In this document: positions 7,674 through 15,493 of the stretch, piece by piece | How the letters are laid out: every line of letters starts with the position of its first letter | Numbering within the stretch: the first letter of the stretch is position 1 | From: Defluviitalea raffinosedens | Lineage (GTDB): Bacteria; Bacillota; Clostridia; Lachnospirales; Defluviitaleaceae | NCBI RefSeq assembly: GCF_016908775.1 | Contig: NZ_JAFBEP010000006.1 | Span: forward strand, 1-64,000 | Direction of reading: 5' to 3' | Length of the DNA stretch: 64,000 nucleotides | Translations under genes and position numbers: made by a program | Notes under the pieces: generated by a model | Told to the model about the DNA's origin: nothing | Database searches by the model: none | The model's input: only the letters and a program-made list of their open reading frames with translations

Positions 7674-9320
7674 TTATTCAACTGAAAAAATATAATAGTA
7701 AAGAGGTTGACCACCAAAATGCACTTCTACTTCACAATCAGGATAATTTTCTTCAATATATTCTTTAGCTTTAATGGCCTCTTCTTCTTTAACATCTTCT
7801 CCATAGTATATACTTACGATTTCACTGTCTTCGTCCACAATTTTATCAATCAATTCATATACTGCTTCTTCTAAGTTATCAGAAACTACTTCAATATTTC
7901 CTTCATCCATTCCAAGTATATTTCCCTTTTTAATCTCTCGATCCCCAATAACGGTATCTCTGACTGCAAAAGTAATTTGGCCAGTCTTAACATAAGACAT
8001 ACTCTCATTCATGGATTCTAAAGTTTCTTCGATCGAATGATCAGGCTCATATCCAATCATCGCAGCTATTCCCTGAGGAATCGTTTTAGAGGGGACAACA
8101 AAAATTTCTTTGTCTTTAGACAATTGTTGAGCTTGTTCTGCAGCTAAAATAATATTTTTATTATTAGGAAGTATAATTACTTTTTCTGCATTTACCTTTT
8201 CAACAGCAGTTAAAATGTCTTCTGTACTAGGGTTCATAGTTTGCCCACCCTGAATAATATAGTCAACACCTAGACCTTTAAAAATCTCCTGAATGCCTTC
8301 ACCGATTGAAACAGCTATAAAACCTATTGGTTTCTTTTCTTGAGGTTTTGATTCTTTGATTTCTTCAACTATAACTTTATTACTATGCTGTTCGCGCATA
8401 TTATCAATTTTCATATTCGTTAATGAACCAAAAGTCAATCCTTTTTCAATCGCTTGTCCCGGGTGGTCTGTATGTACATGTACTTTGATCACCTCATCGT
8501 CCTCAACGACTACTATGGAGTCACCGATTGAATTCAAGAATTCTCTTAGTTCACTAATTTGTGACGGATTATTTTCGGAACGATTAATAATAAACTCTGT
8601 ACAATAACCGAATGTAATATCTTCATTACTTATGGTAGACAAAGCACTGTAAGAACCTTTACTGATTCCTGCAGAAACACTTTCCTCCAAATGAATATCC
8701 TCTTTGCTGCTTAGAGCTTTTAAAGCACCTTCGATAATGTAAAGAAGCCCTCTTCCTCCTGCATCAACTACTCCTGCTTGTTTTAAAACCGGAAGCATGT
8801 CTGGCGTTTTTTTCAAAACAGTATGGGCGTAGGAAAGTACTTCTTTCAAAAATTCTTCTATATTATCTGTTTCCAATGATAATTGCAATGCTTTTTCAGT
8901 TGCTTCTCTGGCCACAGTTAAAATTGTGCCTTCTTTTGGTTTCATAACTGCCTTATAAGCAGTTTTAACGCCTTCTTCAAAAGCCTCTGCCAAGGCAACA
9001 GTGTCTATGGTACTATGAGTTTGAAGTCCTTTAGAAAAACCCCTAAAAAGTTGGGATAAAATAACTCCTGAATTACCTCTTGCACCTCTTAAAGAACCAG
9101 AAGCGGCTGCCTTTGCAATTTCAAATACATCATTTGAATCAGACTTTTCAACTTCTCTGGCTGCCGCTAATACCGTTAGAGACATATTTGTTCCTGTATC
9201 TCCATCTGGAACTGGGAAGACGTTCAATTCATCTACAATTTGCTTGTTTTGTTCTAAATAATTTGCTCCTGCTATGATCATTCTTTTTAGCGTAGAACCA
9301 TCTATAGATAAAATACTCAC
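7674..9320 (-). CDS. fakA: Fatty acid kinase catalytic subunit (FakA/YloV)
   Basis: FakA phosphorylates fatty acids bound to a FakB partner, feeding phospholipid synthesis with exogenous acyl chains. The N-terminal DhaL-type kinase domain (about 1-200) shows NVFPVPDGDTGTNMS near residue 34, the Asp cluster that binds Mg-ATP, and GARGNSGVILSQLFRG near 78. A middle domain follows with HVHTDHPG near 281, and a C-terminal DAK1_2-type domain completes 548 aa, the expected length. The start is GTG, with GGAGG seven bases upstream. It pairs with the Asp23 gene 22 bp upstream. No FakB/DegV gene is in the window. Confidence 0.92.
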   Translation of the reverse strand: MSILSIDGSTLKRMIIAGANYLEQNKQIVDELNVFPVPDGDTGTNMSLTVLAAAREVEKSDSNDVFEIAKAAASGSLRGARGNSGVILSQLFRGFSKGLQTHSTIDTVALAEAFEEGVKTAYKAVMKPKEGTILTVAREATEKALQLSLETDNIEEFLKEVLSYAHTVLKKTPDMLPVLKQAGVVDAGGRGLLYIIEGALKALSSKEDIHLEESVSAGISKGSYSALSTISNEDITFGYCTEFIINRSENNPSQISELREFLNSIGDSIVVVEDDEVIKVHVHTDHPGQAIEKGLTFGSLTNMKIDNMREQHSNKVIVEEIKESKPQEKKPIGFIAVSIGEGIQEIFKGLGVDYIIQGGQTMNPSTEDILTAVEKVNAEKVIILPNNKNIILAAEQAQQLSKDKEIFVVPSKTIPQGIAAMIGYEPDHSIEETLESMNESMSYVKTGQITFAVRDTVIGDREIKKGNILGMDEGNIEVVSDNLEEAVYELIDKIVDEDSEIVSIYYGEDVKEEEAIKAKEYIEENYPDCEVEVHFGGQPLYYYIFSVE

Positions 9321-9342
9321 TTTGCTGCCTCCTTTGTATCCA

Positions 9343-9699
9343 TTAATTGTCTACTCGAACACCTTCGACAAATATATTGATTTTTTCTACTTTTAGTCCA
9401 ATAAATTCTTCAACTTTATATTTAACGGTATTAATTAAATTGTCTGCCACAGCAGAAATCTTAGTACCGTATTCAACGATAATATGAAAATCAATTGTTA
9501 CACCATTTTCGTTAATATATACCTTAATACCTTTAGTGAGGCTCTCTTTTCTTAACAACTGTACTAAGCCATCAGTAACGTTTTTTGTTGCCATTCCTAC
9601 GATTCCATAGCATTCCATTGCTGTTAATCCGGCAATACGCGCAATGACTTCCTCTTCTATAAATATATTTCCATATTCATTCATTAAACTACCAACCAT
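9343..9699 (-). CDS. Asp23/Gls24 family envelope protein (YloU)
   Basis: A 118-aa member of the Asp23 family, whose proteins associate with the envelope in Gram-positive bacteria. Typical features are the opening IARIAGLTAMECYGIVGM (residues 21-38), a KGIKVYINENGVTIDFHI strand pair and the C-terminal VEKINIFVEGV. The start ATG at 9699 has GGAGG seven bases before it, which decides against a Met six codons later. It is the first gene of the yloU-yloV pair and is divergent from rpmB, exactly as in Bacillus. Its role near fakA is not established. Confidence 0.9.
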   Translation of the reverse strand: MVGSLMNEYGNIFIEEEVIARIAGLTAMECYGIVGMATKNVTDGLVQLLRKESLTKGIKVYINENGVTIDFHIIVEYGTKISAVADNLINTVKYKVEEFIGLKVEKINIFVEGVRVDN

Positions 9700-9833
9700 A
9701 GCGTAACCTCCTGCATCATCATTTTTTCATCACAATATCACTATAGAGTATGCTATTATATATTATATCATCTTTTCTAGTTTTTCAAAATAAAATTGTC
9801 AATAATAAATATATAATAAAAATATATTTTCCC

Positions 9834-9862
9834 TTGCATTATGATATAGTATCTGATAAAAT
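9834..9862 (+). promoter_or_regulatory. Sigma-A-type promoter of rpmB
   Basis: TTGCAT (9834-9839), a 17-bp spacer and TAAAAT (9857-9862) lie 46 bp before the rpmB start. Confidence 0.7.
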
Positions 9863-9908
9863 AGTTTTGTTGTGTCACGGTGATGGAATTCAAAGGAGGT
9901 GTTGTGTG

Positions 9909-10097
9909 ATGGCAAAATGCGATATCTGTCAAAAAGGTATTCACTTTGGTATTCAAGTGAGCCACTCTCATAGAAGATCCAATAAACAATGGAAACCAAA
10001 TATTAAAAGAGTAAAAGCTGTAGTGAATGGAGCAAATAAGACATTAAATGTATGTACAAGATGCTTACGTTCTAATGCAGTTGTTCGTGCAAATTAA
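9909..10097 (+). CDS. rpmB: 50S ribosomal protein L28
   Basis: L28 is a 62-aa protein of the large ribosomal subunit. It carries two CxxC pairs, CDIC (residues 4-7) and CTRC near residue 49, so it is the zinc-binding form. The SHSHRRSNKQWKPN segment is the rRNA-binding region. The ATG at 9909 follows AGGAGGT with 8 bases spacing; the open frame upstream of it is not coding. A monocistronic unit on plus with its own promoter and terminator, between divergent yloU and converging spoVM. Confidence 0.97.
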   Translation: MAKCDICQKGIHFGIQVSHSHRRSNKQWKPNIKRVKAVVNGANKTLNVCTRCLRSNAVVRAN

Positions 10098-10130
10098 AAA
10101 AACAAAGTTCTTTTTAGAACTTTGTTTTTT
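10096..10130 (+). terminator. rpmB terminator
   Basis: AACAAAGTTCT (10101-10111) pairs with AGAACTTTGTT (10116-10126) around TTTT, followed by more T residues. It begins at the rpmB stop codon. On minus it also has a T tract and could stop spoVM transcripts. Confidence 0.9.
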
Positions 10131-10150
10131 TATTGCATAGAAAACCCATA

Positions 10151-10167
10151 AAGAAGCTAGTCTTCTT
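10151..10167 (-). terminator. Weak hairpin after spoVM
   Basis: AAGAAG (10151-10156) and CTTCTT (10162-10167) form a 6-bp stem 32 bp past the spoVM stop. There is only a short T-rich tail on minus, so it is a weak candidate; the rpmB terminator just beyond may do the work. Confidence 0.3.
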
Positions 10168-10198
10168 ATTTCAAAAAACGCTCAATCCCATTCTTATC

Positions 10199-10276
10199 TT
10201 AACTAGATTTTATACCGCATAATTTTTTTAATATGGAACCAAGAAATTTTGGCATTTTGACTACCATGATTTTCAC
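10199..10276 (-). CDS. spoVM: Stage V sporulation protein M
   Basis: A 25-aa amphipathic peptide that marks the curved outer forespore membrane and anchors SpoIVA for spore coat and cortex assembly. It begins (GTG start) MKIMVVKMPKFLGSIL and ends KKLCGIKSS. The segment K-x-P-K-F-L-G is the family signature, with proline at position 9 as in the B. subtilis peptide. GGAGGTGGAAGAA gives a strong ribosome binding site. Position also supports it: B. subtilis has thiN-spoVM-rpmB-yloU in the same order. It is too short for ordinary gene calling. It lies 22 bp after a 45-aa membrane-protein gene and is probably co-transcribed with it. Confidence 0.93.
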   Translation of the reverse strand: MKIMVVKMPKFLGSILKKLCGIKSS

Positions 10277-10298
10277 TTCTTCCACCTCCGTTAAAATT

Positions 10299-10436
10299 TT
10301 ATGATAAAAAAATATAACCTAGCAAAATAAGTATTATAGACAAAATAATAATAAATGTAGTCCCAGGAAGAAGAAAAACAAGAAGCATGCCAATTCCCAT
10401 TGCAATAAATATTAGCCCCAATACTCTTTTTTTCAT
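10299..10436 (-). CDS. Small membrane protein upstream of spoVM
   Basis: A 45-aa ORF from ATG 10436 to a TAA at 10299. It has a clear AAGGAGAAGGAA ribosome binding site. After MKKR the sequence is almost wholly hydrophobic: two short membrane segments (about residues 5-23 and 28-44) are separated by a P-G turn at residues 24-25. It ends YIFLS. I do not recognise a named family; similar tiny two-helix proteins occur in clostridia. Spacing to spoVM (22 bp), with a terminator before this gene and none between the two, suggests they form a transcription unit, so a sporulation role is an inference. Confidence 0.7.
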   Translation of the reverse strand: MKKRVLGLIFIAMGIGMLLVFLLPGTTFIIILSIILILLGYIFLS

Positions 10437-10504
10437 TTCCTTCTCCTTAATCAATAATATTGCTTATTATAGTCTATTCCATATATTTTTAATGTGTGCA
10501 AAGC

Positions 10505-10541
10505 AAAACGGACTCAACATATGATCTGTCGAGTCCGTTTT
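10505..10541 (-). terminator. Terminator after thiN
   Basis: AAAACGGACTC (10505-10515) pairs with GAGTCCGTTTT (10531-10541) with a 15-base loop, directly after the thiN stop. It ends in four T residues on minus. It separates the thiN operon from the small ORF and spoVM, which must then have their own promoter in 10437-10504. I see only a weak CTATAATA there. Confidence 0.8.
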
Positions 10542-11180
10542 TTAATTGTCCTTGGCCTGAATGATTAACAACAATCCAGATTGGAGCCTTATACGGGCTT
10601 TTGAAGAAAGCATTACGTTACTTATACCATAGGAGCTGCCAGCAACTAATGTTGCATCTTTAAGTGTATAATAAAGTCCCTCAGTACATACTCCCTTTAC
10701 TTCCATCGTAAAAGGTATTAAAGATACAATATCATTTTTATTCCCATAGATTATTACTTCCCGATCTGTTAAGTAAATTTGATTATGCTCATTTATAAGT
10801 GTTGCTGCTACATTTTGCTTTAGCGCTGAATAAAGCAAATGAACATTTCCCAAGGTATGGTCAAAGCGAGTTCCTATTCCGCCAACAATCCATATATGAG
10901 AAGGTCTTTTTGCAATTGCATATTCCAAAGCAATTTCAGTATCTGTTTTATCTTTTTCTGAAGGAAAGGTCTCAAAAGGAACATTCTGATCTTTAAAGAA
11001 TAATATAGTTTCCTCAGAAGCTGAATCAAAATCTCCAATAATGAGATCTGGAGTTAAATTTAATATTCTTGCGTGTTCCATTCCTCGGTCTGCACAAATA
11101 ATAAAATCAGCCTCATCAACGTATTTTTTATAAAATAAATAATCTTTTATTTCTCCGCCGGCCAAAATTAATATATTCAT
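10542..11180 (-). CDS. thiN: Thiamine pyrophosphokinase
   Basis: ThiN transfers pyrophosphate from ATP to thiamine. The 212-aa protein has the family motifs CADRGMEHA near residue 29 and DLIIGDFDSAS near 46, whose aspartates bind Mg and substrate, then EKDKTDTEIAL near 74 and GGIGTRFDHTLGNV near 99. The stop of rpe lies 2 bp before its start, so it closes the rsgA-rpe-thiN part of the operon, in the same position as B. subtilis yloS. Confidence 0.95.
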   Translation of the reverse strand: MNILILAGGEIKDYLFYKKYVDEADFIICADRGMEHARILNLTPDLIIGDFDSASEETILFFKDQNVPFETFPSEKDKTDTEIALEYAIAKRPSHIWIVGGIGTRFDHTLGNVHLLYSALKQNVAATLINEHNQIYLTDREVIIYGNKNDIVSLIPFTMEVKGVCTEGLYYTLKDATLVAGSSYGISNVMLSSKARIRLQSGLLLIIQAKDN

Positions 11181-11182
11181 TA

Positions 11183-11848
11183 TTACTCTCCAAATTTACT
11201 AAATACTTTTATAAATTCTTGTATCGTTTCAACAGGATTAGGTGTATCATAGACTGCTGAGCCGGCTACTAAAATATTTGTTCCTGCTTTAATAATTTCT
11301 TCTGCATTATCTAAATTGGCTCCTCCATCTATTTCTATTTCTACAGGCAACTGATTTTCTTGAATATACTTAGACAATTCTCTAATTTTATCTAAACATT
11401 GAGGAATGAATGTTTGTCCCCCAAATCCAGGATTAACAGTCATAATAAGAACCATATCTATATCAGGGAGTATATATTTTAAGACACTTAAATCTGTTGC
11501 CGGATTTAAAGCAACGCCTGCTTTCATTCCTAATTTCTTAATCTGTTGAACGGTTCTATGAAGATGTGTGCATGCTTCAGCATGAACAGTCAAGATATCA
11601 GCCCCTGCTTCATGAAAGCTCTCCAAATACTGATCCGGATTGGAGATCATTAAGTGAACATCAAACGGAAGCTTCGTATGTTTTCTTAAACTTTTGATGA
11701 CAGGGGGTCCTAAAGTTATATTAGGCACAAAATGTCCATCCATCACATCAATATGAACAAGGTGTGCTCCCCCTTTATCCAGTATTTGTACTGCATCTTT
11801 TAATTGAGAAAAGTCTGCCGATAATATGGAAGGAGCCAATTTTATCAT
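11183..11848 (-). CDS. rpe: Ribulose-phosphate 3-epimerase
   Basis: Rpe interconverts ribulose 5-phosphate and xylulose 5-phosphate in the pentose phosphate pathway. The 221-aa TIM barrel shows HIDVMDGHFVPNITLGP (residues 33-49), with the catalytic aspartate and metal histidine, DVHLMISNP near 63, VNPGFGGQ near 141 and IEIDGGAN near 171 with the second catalytic aspartate. The ribosome binding site is AAAGGAG. It sits 3 bp after rsgA. Confidence 0.97.
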   Translation of the reverse strand: MIKLAPSILSADFSQLKDAVQILDKGGAHLVHIDVMDGHFVPNITLGPPVIKSLRKHTKLPFDVHLMISNPDQYLESFHEAGADILTVHAEACTHLHRTVQQIKKLGMKAGVALNPATDLSVLKYILPDIDMVLIMTVNPGFGGQTFIPQCLDKIRELSKYIQENQLPVEIEIDGGANLDNAEEIIKAGTNILVAGSAVYDTPNPVETIQEFIKVFSKFGE

Positions 11849-11851
11849 GTC

Positions 11852-12733
11852 TTACCATCTCCTTTGCTTTGCTGATTCAAGTTCGTTATAAATGAATCTA
11901 TAGCGCTCGTATCTTCCTTGATCAATCATACCTTCATTTAGCTTTTGCTTAATCATACATTGAGGCTCGTGAATATGACTGCATTCAGAAAATTTGCAGT
12001 AATCCCTGTATAAATTAAATTCTTTAAAATACTTTTGAAGTACATCAGGAGAAATATGCTCTAGGGAAAGAGAGCTAAAACCCGGTGTGTCTAAAACAAA
12101 ACCTCCCTCGCTTAAAGCAAGGAGTTCTACATGACGTGTCGTGTGTTTCCCTCTCTTTACTTTTTGGCTAATATCTCCTGTTTTCAGTTTTAAGTTGGCA
12201 TCTACTTTATTTAATAATGATGACTTACCTACTCCGGAAGGACCTGCAAAAACAGAGGTTTTACTCATTAATTCTCTTTTTAATTCTTCAATTCCTATAT
12301 TTGAAACCGTACTTGTTAAAATGACTTTGTAACCTGCTCTTTCATATACAGACTTAATCTCTTCATAATCTTTTTCAATATCTAAATCGATTTTATTGAT
12401 ACATATACAGATATCTAAATTTTGCTCTTCAATCAATACTAAGAATCTGTCTAAAAGTTGGAGATTGGGATCCGGACTTTTTGCAGCAAAAACAATAATC
12501 GCTTGATCTATATTTGCAACTGGCGGACGAATTAAGAGATTTTTTCTTGGTAATATTTCAATAATACTTCCAGTCAACTGACTCTCATCAGGAATAATTT
12601 TTACGATATCACCTATGTAAGGAGTAATGTTAGTATTTCTAAATTTACCCCTTGCCTTACATTCATATATTTTGTCTTCTGCTTTAACATAGTAAAATCC
12701 GGCAATCCCTTTAACAATAGTTCCAGTGATCAT
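11852..12733 (-). CDS. rsgA: Ribosome small subunit-dependent GTPase
   Basis: RsgA is a late 30S assembly factor with a circularly permuted GTPase. The N-terminal OB domain (about 1-70) is followed by G4 CINKIDLD, then G1 GPSGVGKSSLLN and G3 DTPGF in the permuted order. The C-terminal zinc finger has cysteines and histidine in CKFSECSHIHEPQC. At 293 aa the length is normal. It follows prkC in the conserved stp-prkC-rsgA-rpe order; RsgA is a known PrkC substrate in Bacillus. Confidence 0.97.
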   Translation of the reverse strand: MITGTIVKGIAGFYYVKAEDKIYECKARGKFRNTNITPYIGDIVKIIPDESQLTGSIIEILPRKNLLIRPPVANIDQAIIVFAAKSPDPNLQLLDRFLVLIEEQNLDICICINKIDLDIEKDYEEIKSVYERAGYKVILTSTVSNIGIEELKRELMSKTSVFAGPSGVGKSSLLNKVDANLKLKTGDISQKVKRGKHTTRHVELLALSEGGFVLDTPGFSSLSLEHISPDVLQKYFKEFNLYRDYCKFSECSHIHEPQCMIKQKLNEGMIDQGRYERYRFIYNELESAKQRRW

Positions 12734-12748
12734 ATTACCTCCTTCATA

Positions 12749-14728
12749 TTACTCAAAATCAATGGATTCTCTATAATATATATCATCATTCATATATACC
12801 TCAATATACCCTGTCCCTTCACCGGTTACAGCAATATCTAAAGGAAAATCCGAAATTGAATGAGTTTGCTCATAAATAAAATTATTTTCTCCATTTAATC
12901 TTACTCTAACGTGGAATGTATCAGTATTCGAATCAAGGGGAGCCAATATGGTAATATGTTTTTCCACTGGCCCAGTTGATGGAGATTCATTTGGATGTTG
13001 ACTTTCTGATGGTTCTTGCTGTTCTTCTTTTCCTTCACTGACAACGAAACCAACTTTATAACCTTCTTTTACGGTTTCTCCAGCTTGTATGCTTTGACTC
13101 ACTACATATCCCTTTGCAACATCACTGTGAGGTATATATGTAATCTGTCCAATGCCAAGTCCTGAATTTATTAATTGATTCTTTGCAGCTTGTTCAGTTA
13201 AATTGAGAAGATTAGGAACAATGACTGTTTTTATTTCAGGTCCTAAACTCACAGTTAATATAACCATTTCACCAGCTTTCAGCATAGTGCCTGCTTTTGG
13301 CTCTTGAGAGATCACAATATTTTCATCTACTGAATCATTATATTGAGCATCTCTTCTTATATACAGACCTAAATCTTCTAACATACTTTTCGCATAAGCA
13401 TAATCTCTATTTTCTACATCAGGTACTTCAACGGTTTGTACACCTTTGCTGACTACTACTTCAACTTCTGAGTTTAAATTGATAATCGTACCTTCTTCCG
13501 GATCCTGCATGATGATTTTTCCTTCAGGAATCTCGTCATGATAAGCTTCATCGCTTACTTTCAGAATCAATTCTTTTTCTTCCAATAGTGCTTTAGCCTC
13601 TTCAATATCCAGATTAACAAGAGAAGGCACTGCAACCACTTTCGGTTCTAAATAACTTTGAATAAATTTAATGCCTATTGCACTTATAACAAAAATAAGA
13701 ATAAAAGCTGTAAAAACAGCTCCTGCTGTAACCCATTTTTCTCTGGGATCTTTTTCTTCAGGAACTTGTTCCTTCTTATCCACTTCTTCCTTATTTTCAT
13801 TAATACTATTTTTCTTATCGCCTCTTAGCAATTTCATATCTTGTTCAGACATTTGAATAGTCGGTGAATTTTCTATATCAGGTATTTTTACAAAACTACC
13901 GTTAGGATGTTGTAAAGATTGTTCCATGTCTTTAATCATTTCATCAATATTCCTGTATCTGTTTTCAGGCTTCTTTTGGGTAGCTTTTATAATAATATCT
14001 TCGAGACTTGTAGATAACTCAGTGTTATAACTTCTTGGTGAGGGAATATCTTCATTTATATGTTTTAGGGCAACCGTAACAGGACTTTCTCCTTCGAAGG
14101 GAAGCATTTTGGTCCCCATTTCATACATGACAATCCCTAAAGAGTAAATATCACTTGTCTTATCTATATAACCACCTCTGGCTTGTTCCGGTGAAAAATA
14201 ATGTACAGAACCAATTGCATTTCCTGTGGTAACAACTGTTGATGAGTCTACCGCTCTGGCAATACCAAAATCTGCAACTTTTAATACCCCTTCATCTGTA
14301 ATCAATATGTTTTGTGGTTTTATATCTCTATGGATAATATTTTTTTTATGGGCATGTTGTAACGCTGATGCGATATCCATTGCCACACTAAGAACTCTTT
14401 CTGACGTAAAAGGTGCTTCTTCCTCAATAATTTGCTTTAAAGTTTTACCATGAATGTATTCCATTACAATATAATGAATATGATCTTCATATCCAACATC
14501 ATAAATACTTACGATATTAGGATGAGATAAACTGGCAGCCGATTGTGCTTCCACTCTAAAACGAGAAACAAATTCTTCATCAGAAGCAAATTCCTCTCTT
14601 AATACTTTTATTGCTACATATCGATGGAGTTTATTACATTTTGCTTTATAGACGATGGACATACCGCCAGCTCCGATTTTTTCGATGATTTCGTATCGAT
14701 TGCTCAATATTGTACCACGTTGTAGCAT
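12749..14728 (-). CDS. prkC: Ser/Thr protein kinase with PASTA domains
   Basis: PrkC is a membrane receptor kinase that responds to peptidoglycan fragments and controls germination and cell-wall growth. The cytoplasmic kinase (about 10-270) has the glycine loop IGAGGMSIVYKA, catalytic HRDIKPQNIL and DFGIAR. A charged linker leads to one membrane segment (about 332-352), followed by three extracellular PASTA repeats beginning near VAVPSLVNL, VEVPDVENR and VIVPNLLNL. A Glu/Ser/Pro-rich linker follows. The last 80 or so residues form an additional beta-rich domain not needed for the basic architecture. Total 659 aa. Partner phosphatase stp is 4 bp upstream. Confidence 0.95.
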   Translation of the reverse strand: MLQRGTILSNRYEIIEKIGAGGMSIVYKAKCNKLHRYVAIKVLREEFASDEEFVSRFRVEAQSAASLSHPNIVSIYDVGYEDHIHYIVMEYIHGKTLKQIIEEEAPFTSERVLSVAMDIASALQHAHKKNIIHRDIKPQNILITDEGVLKVADFGIARAVDSSTVVTTGNAIGSVHYFSPEQARGGYIDKTSDIYSLGIVMYEMGTKMLPFEGESPVTVALKHINEDIPSPRSYNTELSTSLEDIIIKATQKKPENRYRNIDEMIKDMEQSLQHPNGSFVKIPDIENSPTIQMSEQDMKLLRGDKKNSINENKEEVDKKEQVPEEKDPREKWVTAGAVFTAFILIFVISAIGIKFIQSYLEPKVVAVPSLVNLDIEEAKALLEEKELILKVSDEAYHDEIPEGKIIMQDPEEGTIINLNSEVEVVVSKGVQTVEVPDVENRDYAYAKSMLEDLGLYIRRDAQYNDSVDENIVISQEPKAGTMLKAGEMVILTVSLGPEIKTVIVPNLLNLTEQAAKNQLINSGLGIGQITYIPHSDVAKGYVVSQSIQAGETVKEGYKVGFVVSEGKEEQQEPSESQHPNESPSTGPVEKHITILAPLDSNTDTFHVRVRLNGENNFIYEQTHSISDFPLDIAVTGEGTGYIEVYMNDDIYYRESIDFE

Positions 14729-14732
14729 TGCT

Positions 14733-15482
14733 TCACCTTCCTTTCGTCCCCCTAATAATAATGACGGAAATGTTATCTAGTCCTCCGTTTTCATTGGCTT
14801 TATCCACTAAAGTCTGCGCAATTTCATCCAAATTATCTTTAATTTTAACAATATGTATAATTTCTTCATTATTTAACATGTTGGATAAACCATCTGAACA
14901 CATAAGAATAATACTTTCTTCTTCGATTTTTGATGTATATACATCAACATCCACAGTGGGATTTGTACCAACAGCTCGAGTAATCGCATGTCGCTTAGGA
15001 TGATTAAGAGCTTCTTCTTCGGAAATCGTGCCCTTACGGACCATTTCCTCAACAAAAGAGTGATCTAATGTAAGCTGATGTATTTCGTCTTTACCAATAA
15101 TATAAAGCCTGCTATCCCCAACATGGGCAACATGTATGATGTCCTCCATCAAAACAGCTACAAGAAAAGTTGTTCCCATACCTTTATAAAGTTCATTTTG
15201 CATAGCCTTCTCAAATACTATATTATTAGTATGTGCAATAGCATTTGTCAAAAATTCTTGAATATTGTCATTGGATATTACATCGTTTCTATGCTCATGG
15301 ACGTAATCACAAAAACTCTGAATTGCTAAAGAACTGGCATATTCACCTGCCCGATGTCCTCCCATTCCATCTGCAACGATATAAAGGTTCGGAAGGCAAC
15401 CAAATTGACTGTCATAAATAAATATGGCATCTTCATTATTTTCTCTATGTTTTCCTTTATCACACCTTCCGGCAGAAATCAT
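14733..15482 (-). CDS. stp: PP2C-type protein phosphatase (Stp/PrpC)
   Basis: This Mn/Mg-dependent phosphatase reverses PrkC phosphorylation. The 249-aa protein has the metal-binding motifs HRENNEDA (residues 12-19) and VADGMGGHRAGE near 37, THVGDSR-type HVAHVGDSRLY near 117, LMCSDGLSNM near 188 and GGLDNISVI near 233. Start ATG is preceded by AGAAGG. It is the usual partner immediately upstream of prkC. Confidence 0.96.
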   Translation of the reverse strand: MISAGRCDKGKHRENNEDAIFIYDSQFGCLPNLYIVADGMGGHRAGEYASSLAIQSFCDYVHEHRNDVISNDNIQEFLTNAIAHTNNIVFEKAMQNELYKGMGTTFLVAVLMEDIIHVAHVGDSRLYIIGKDEIHQLTLDHSFVEEMVRKGTISEEEALNHPKRHAITRAVGTNPTVDVDVYTSKIEEESIILMCSDGLSNMLNNEEIIHIVKIKDNLDEIAQTLVDKANENGGLDNISVIIIRGTKGR

Positions 15483-15493
15483 ACCTTCTCACC

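Noticed and set aside
9750-9908. Upstream in-frame extension of rpmB
   Set aside because: The promoter and the AGGAGGT ribosome binding site lie inside it, and L28 starts at 9909 in the family.
9777-9999. Minus-strand open frames opposite the rpmB start
   Set aside because: Overlapping shadows with no ribosome binding site and low-complexity content; the rpmB promoter occupies the region.
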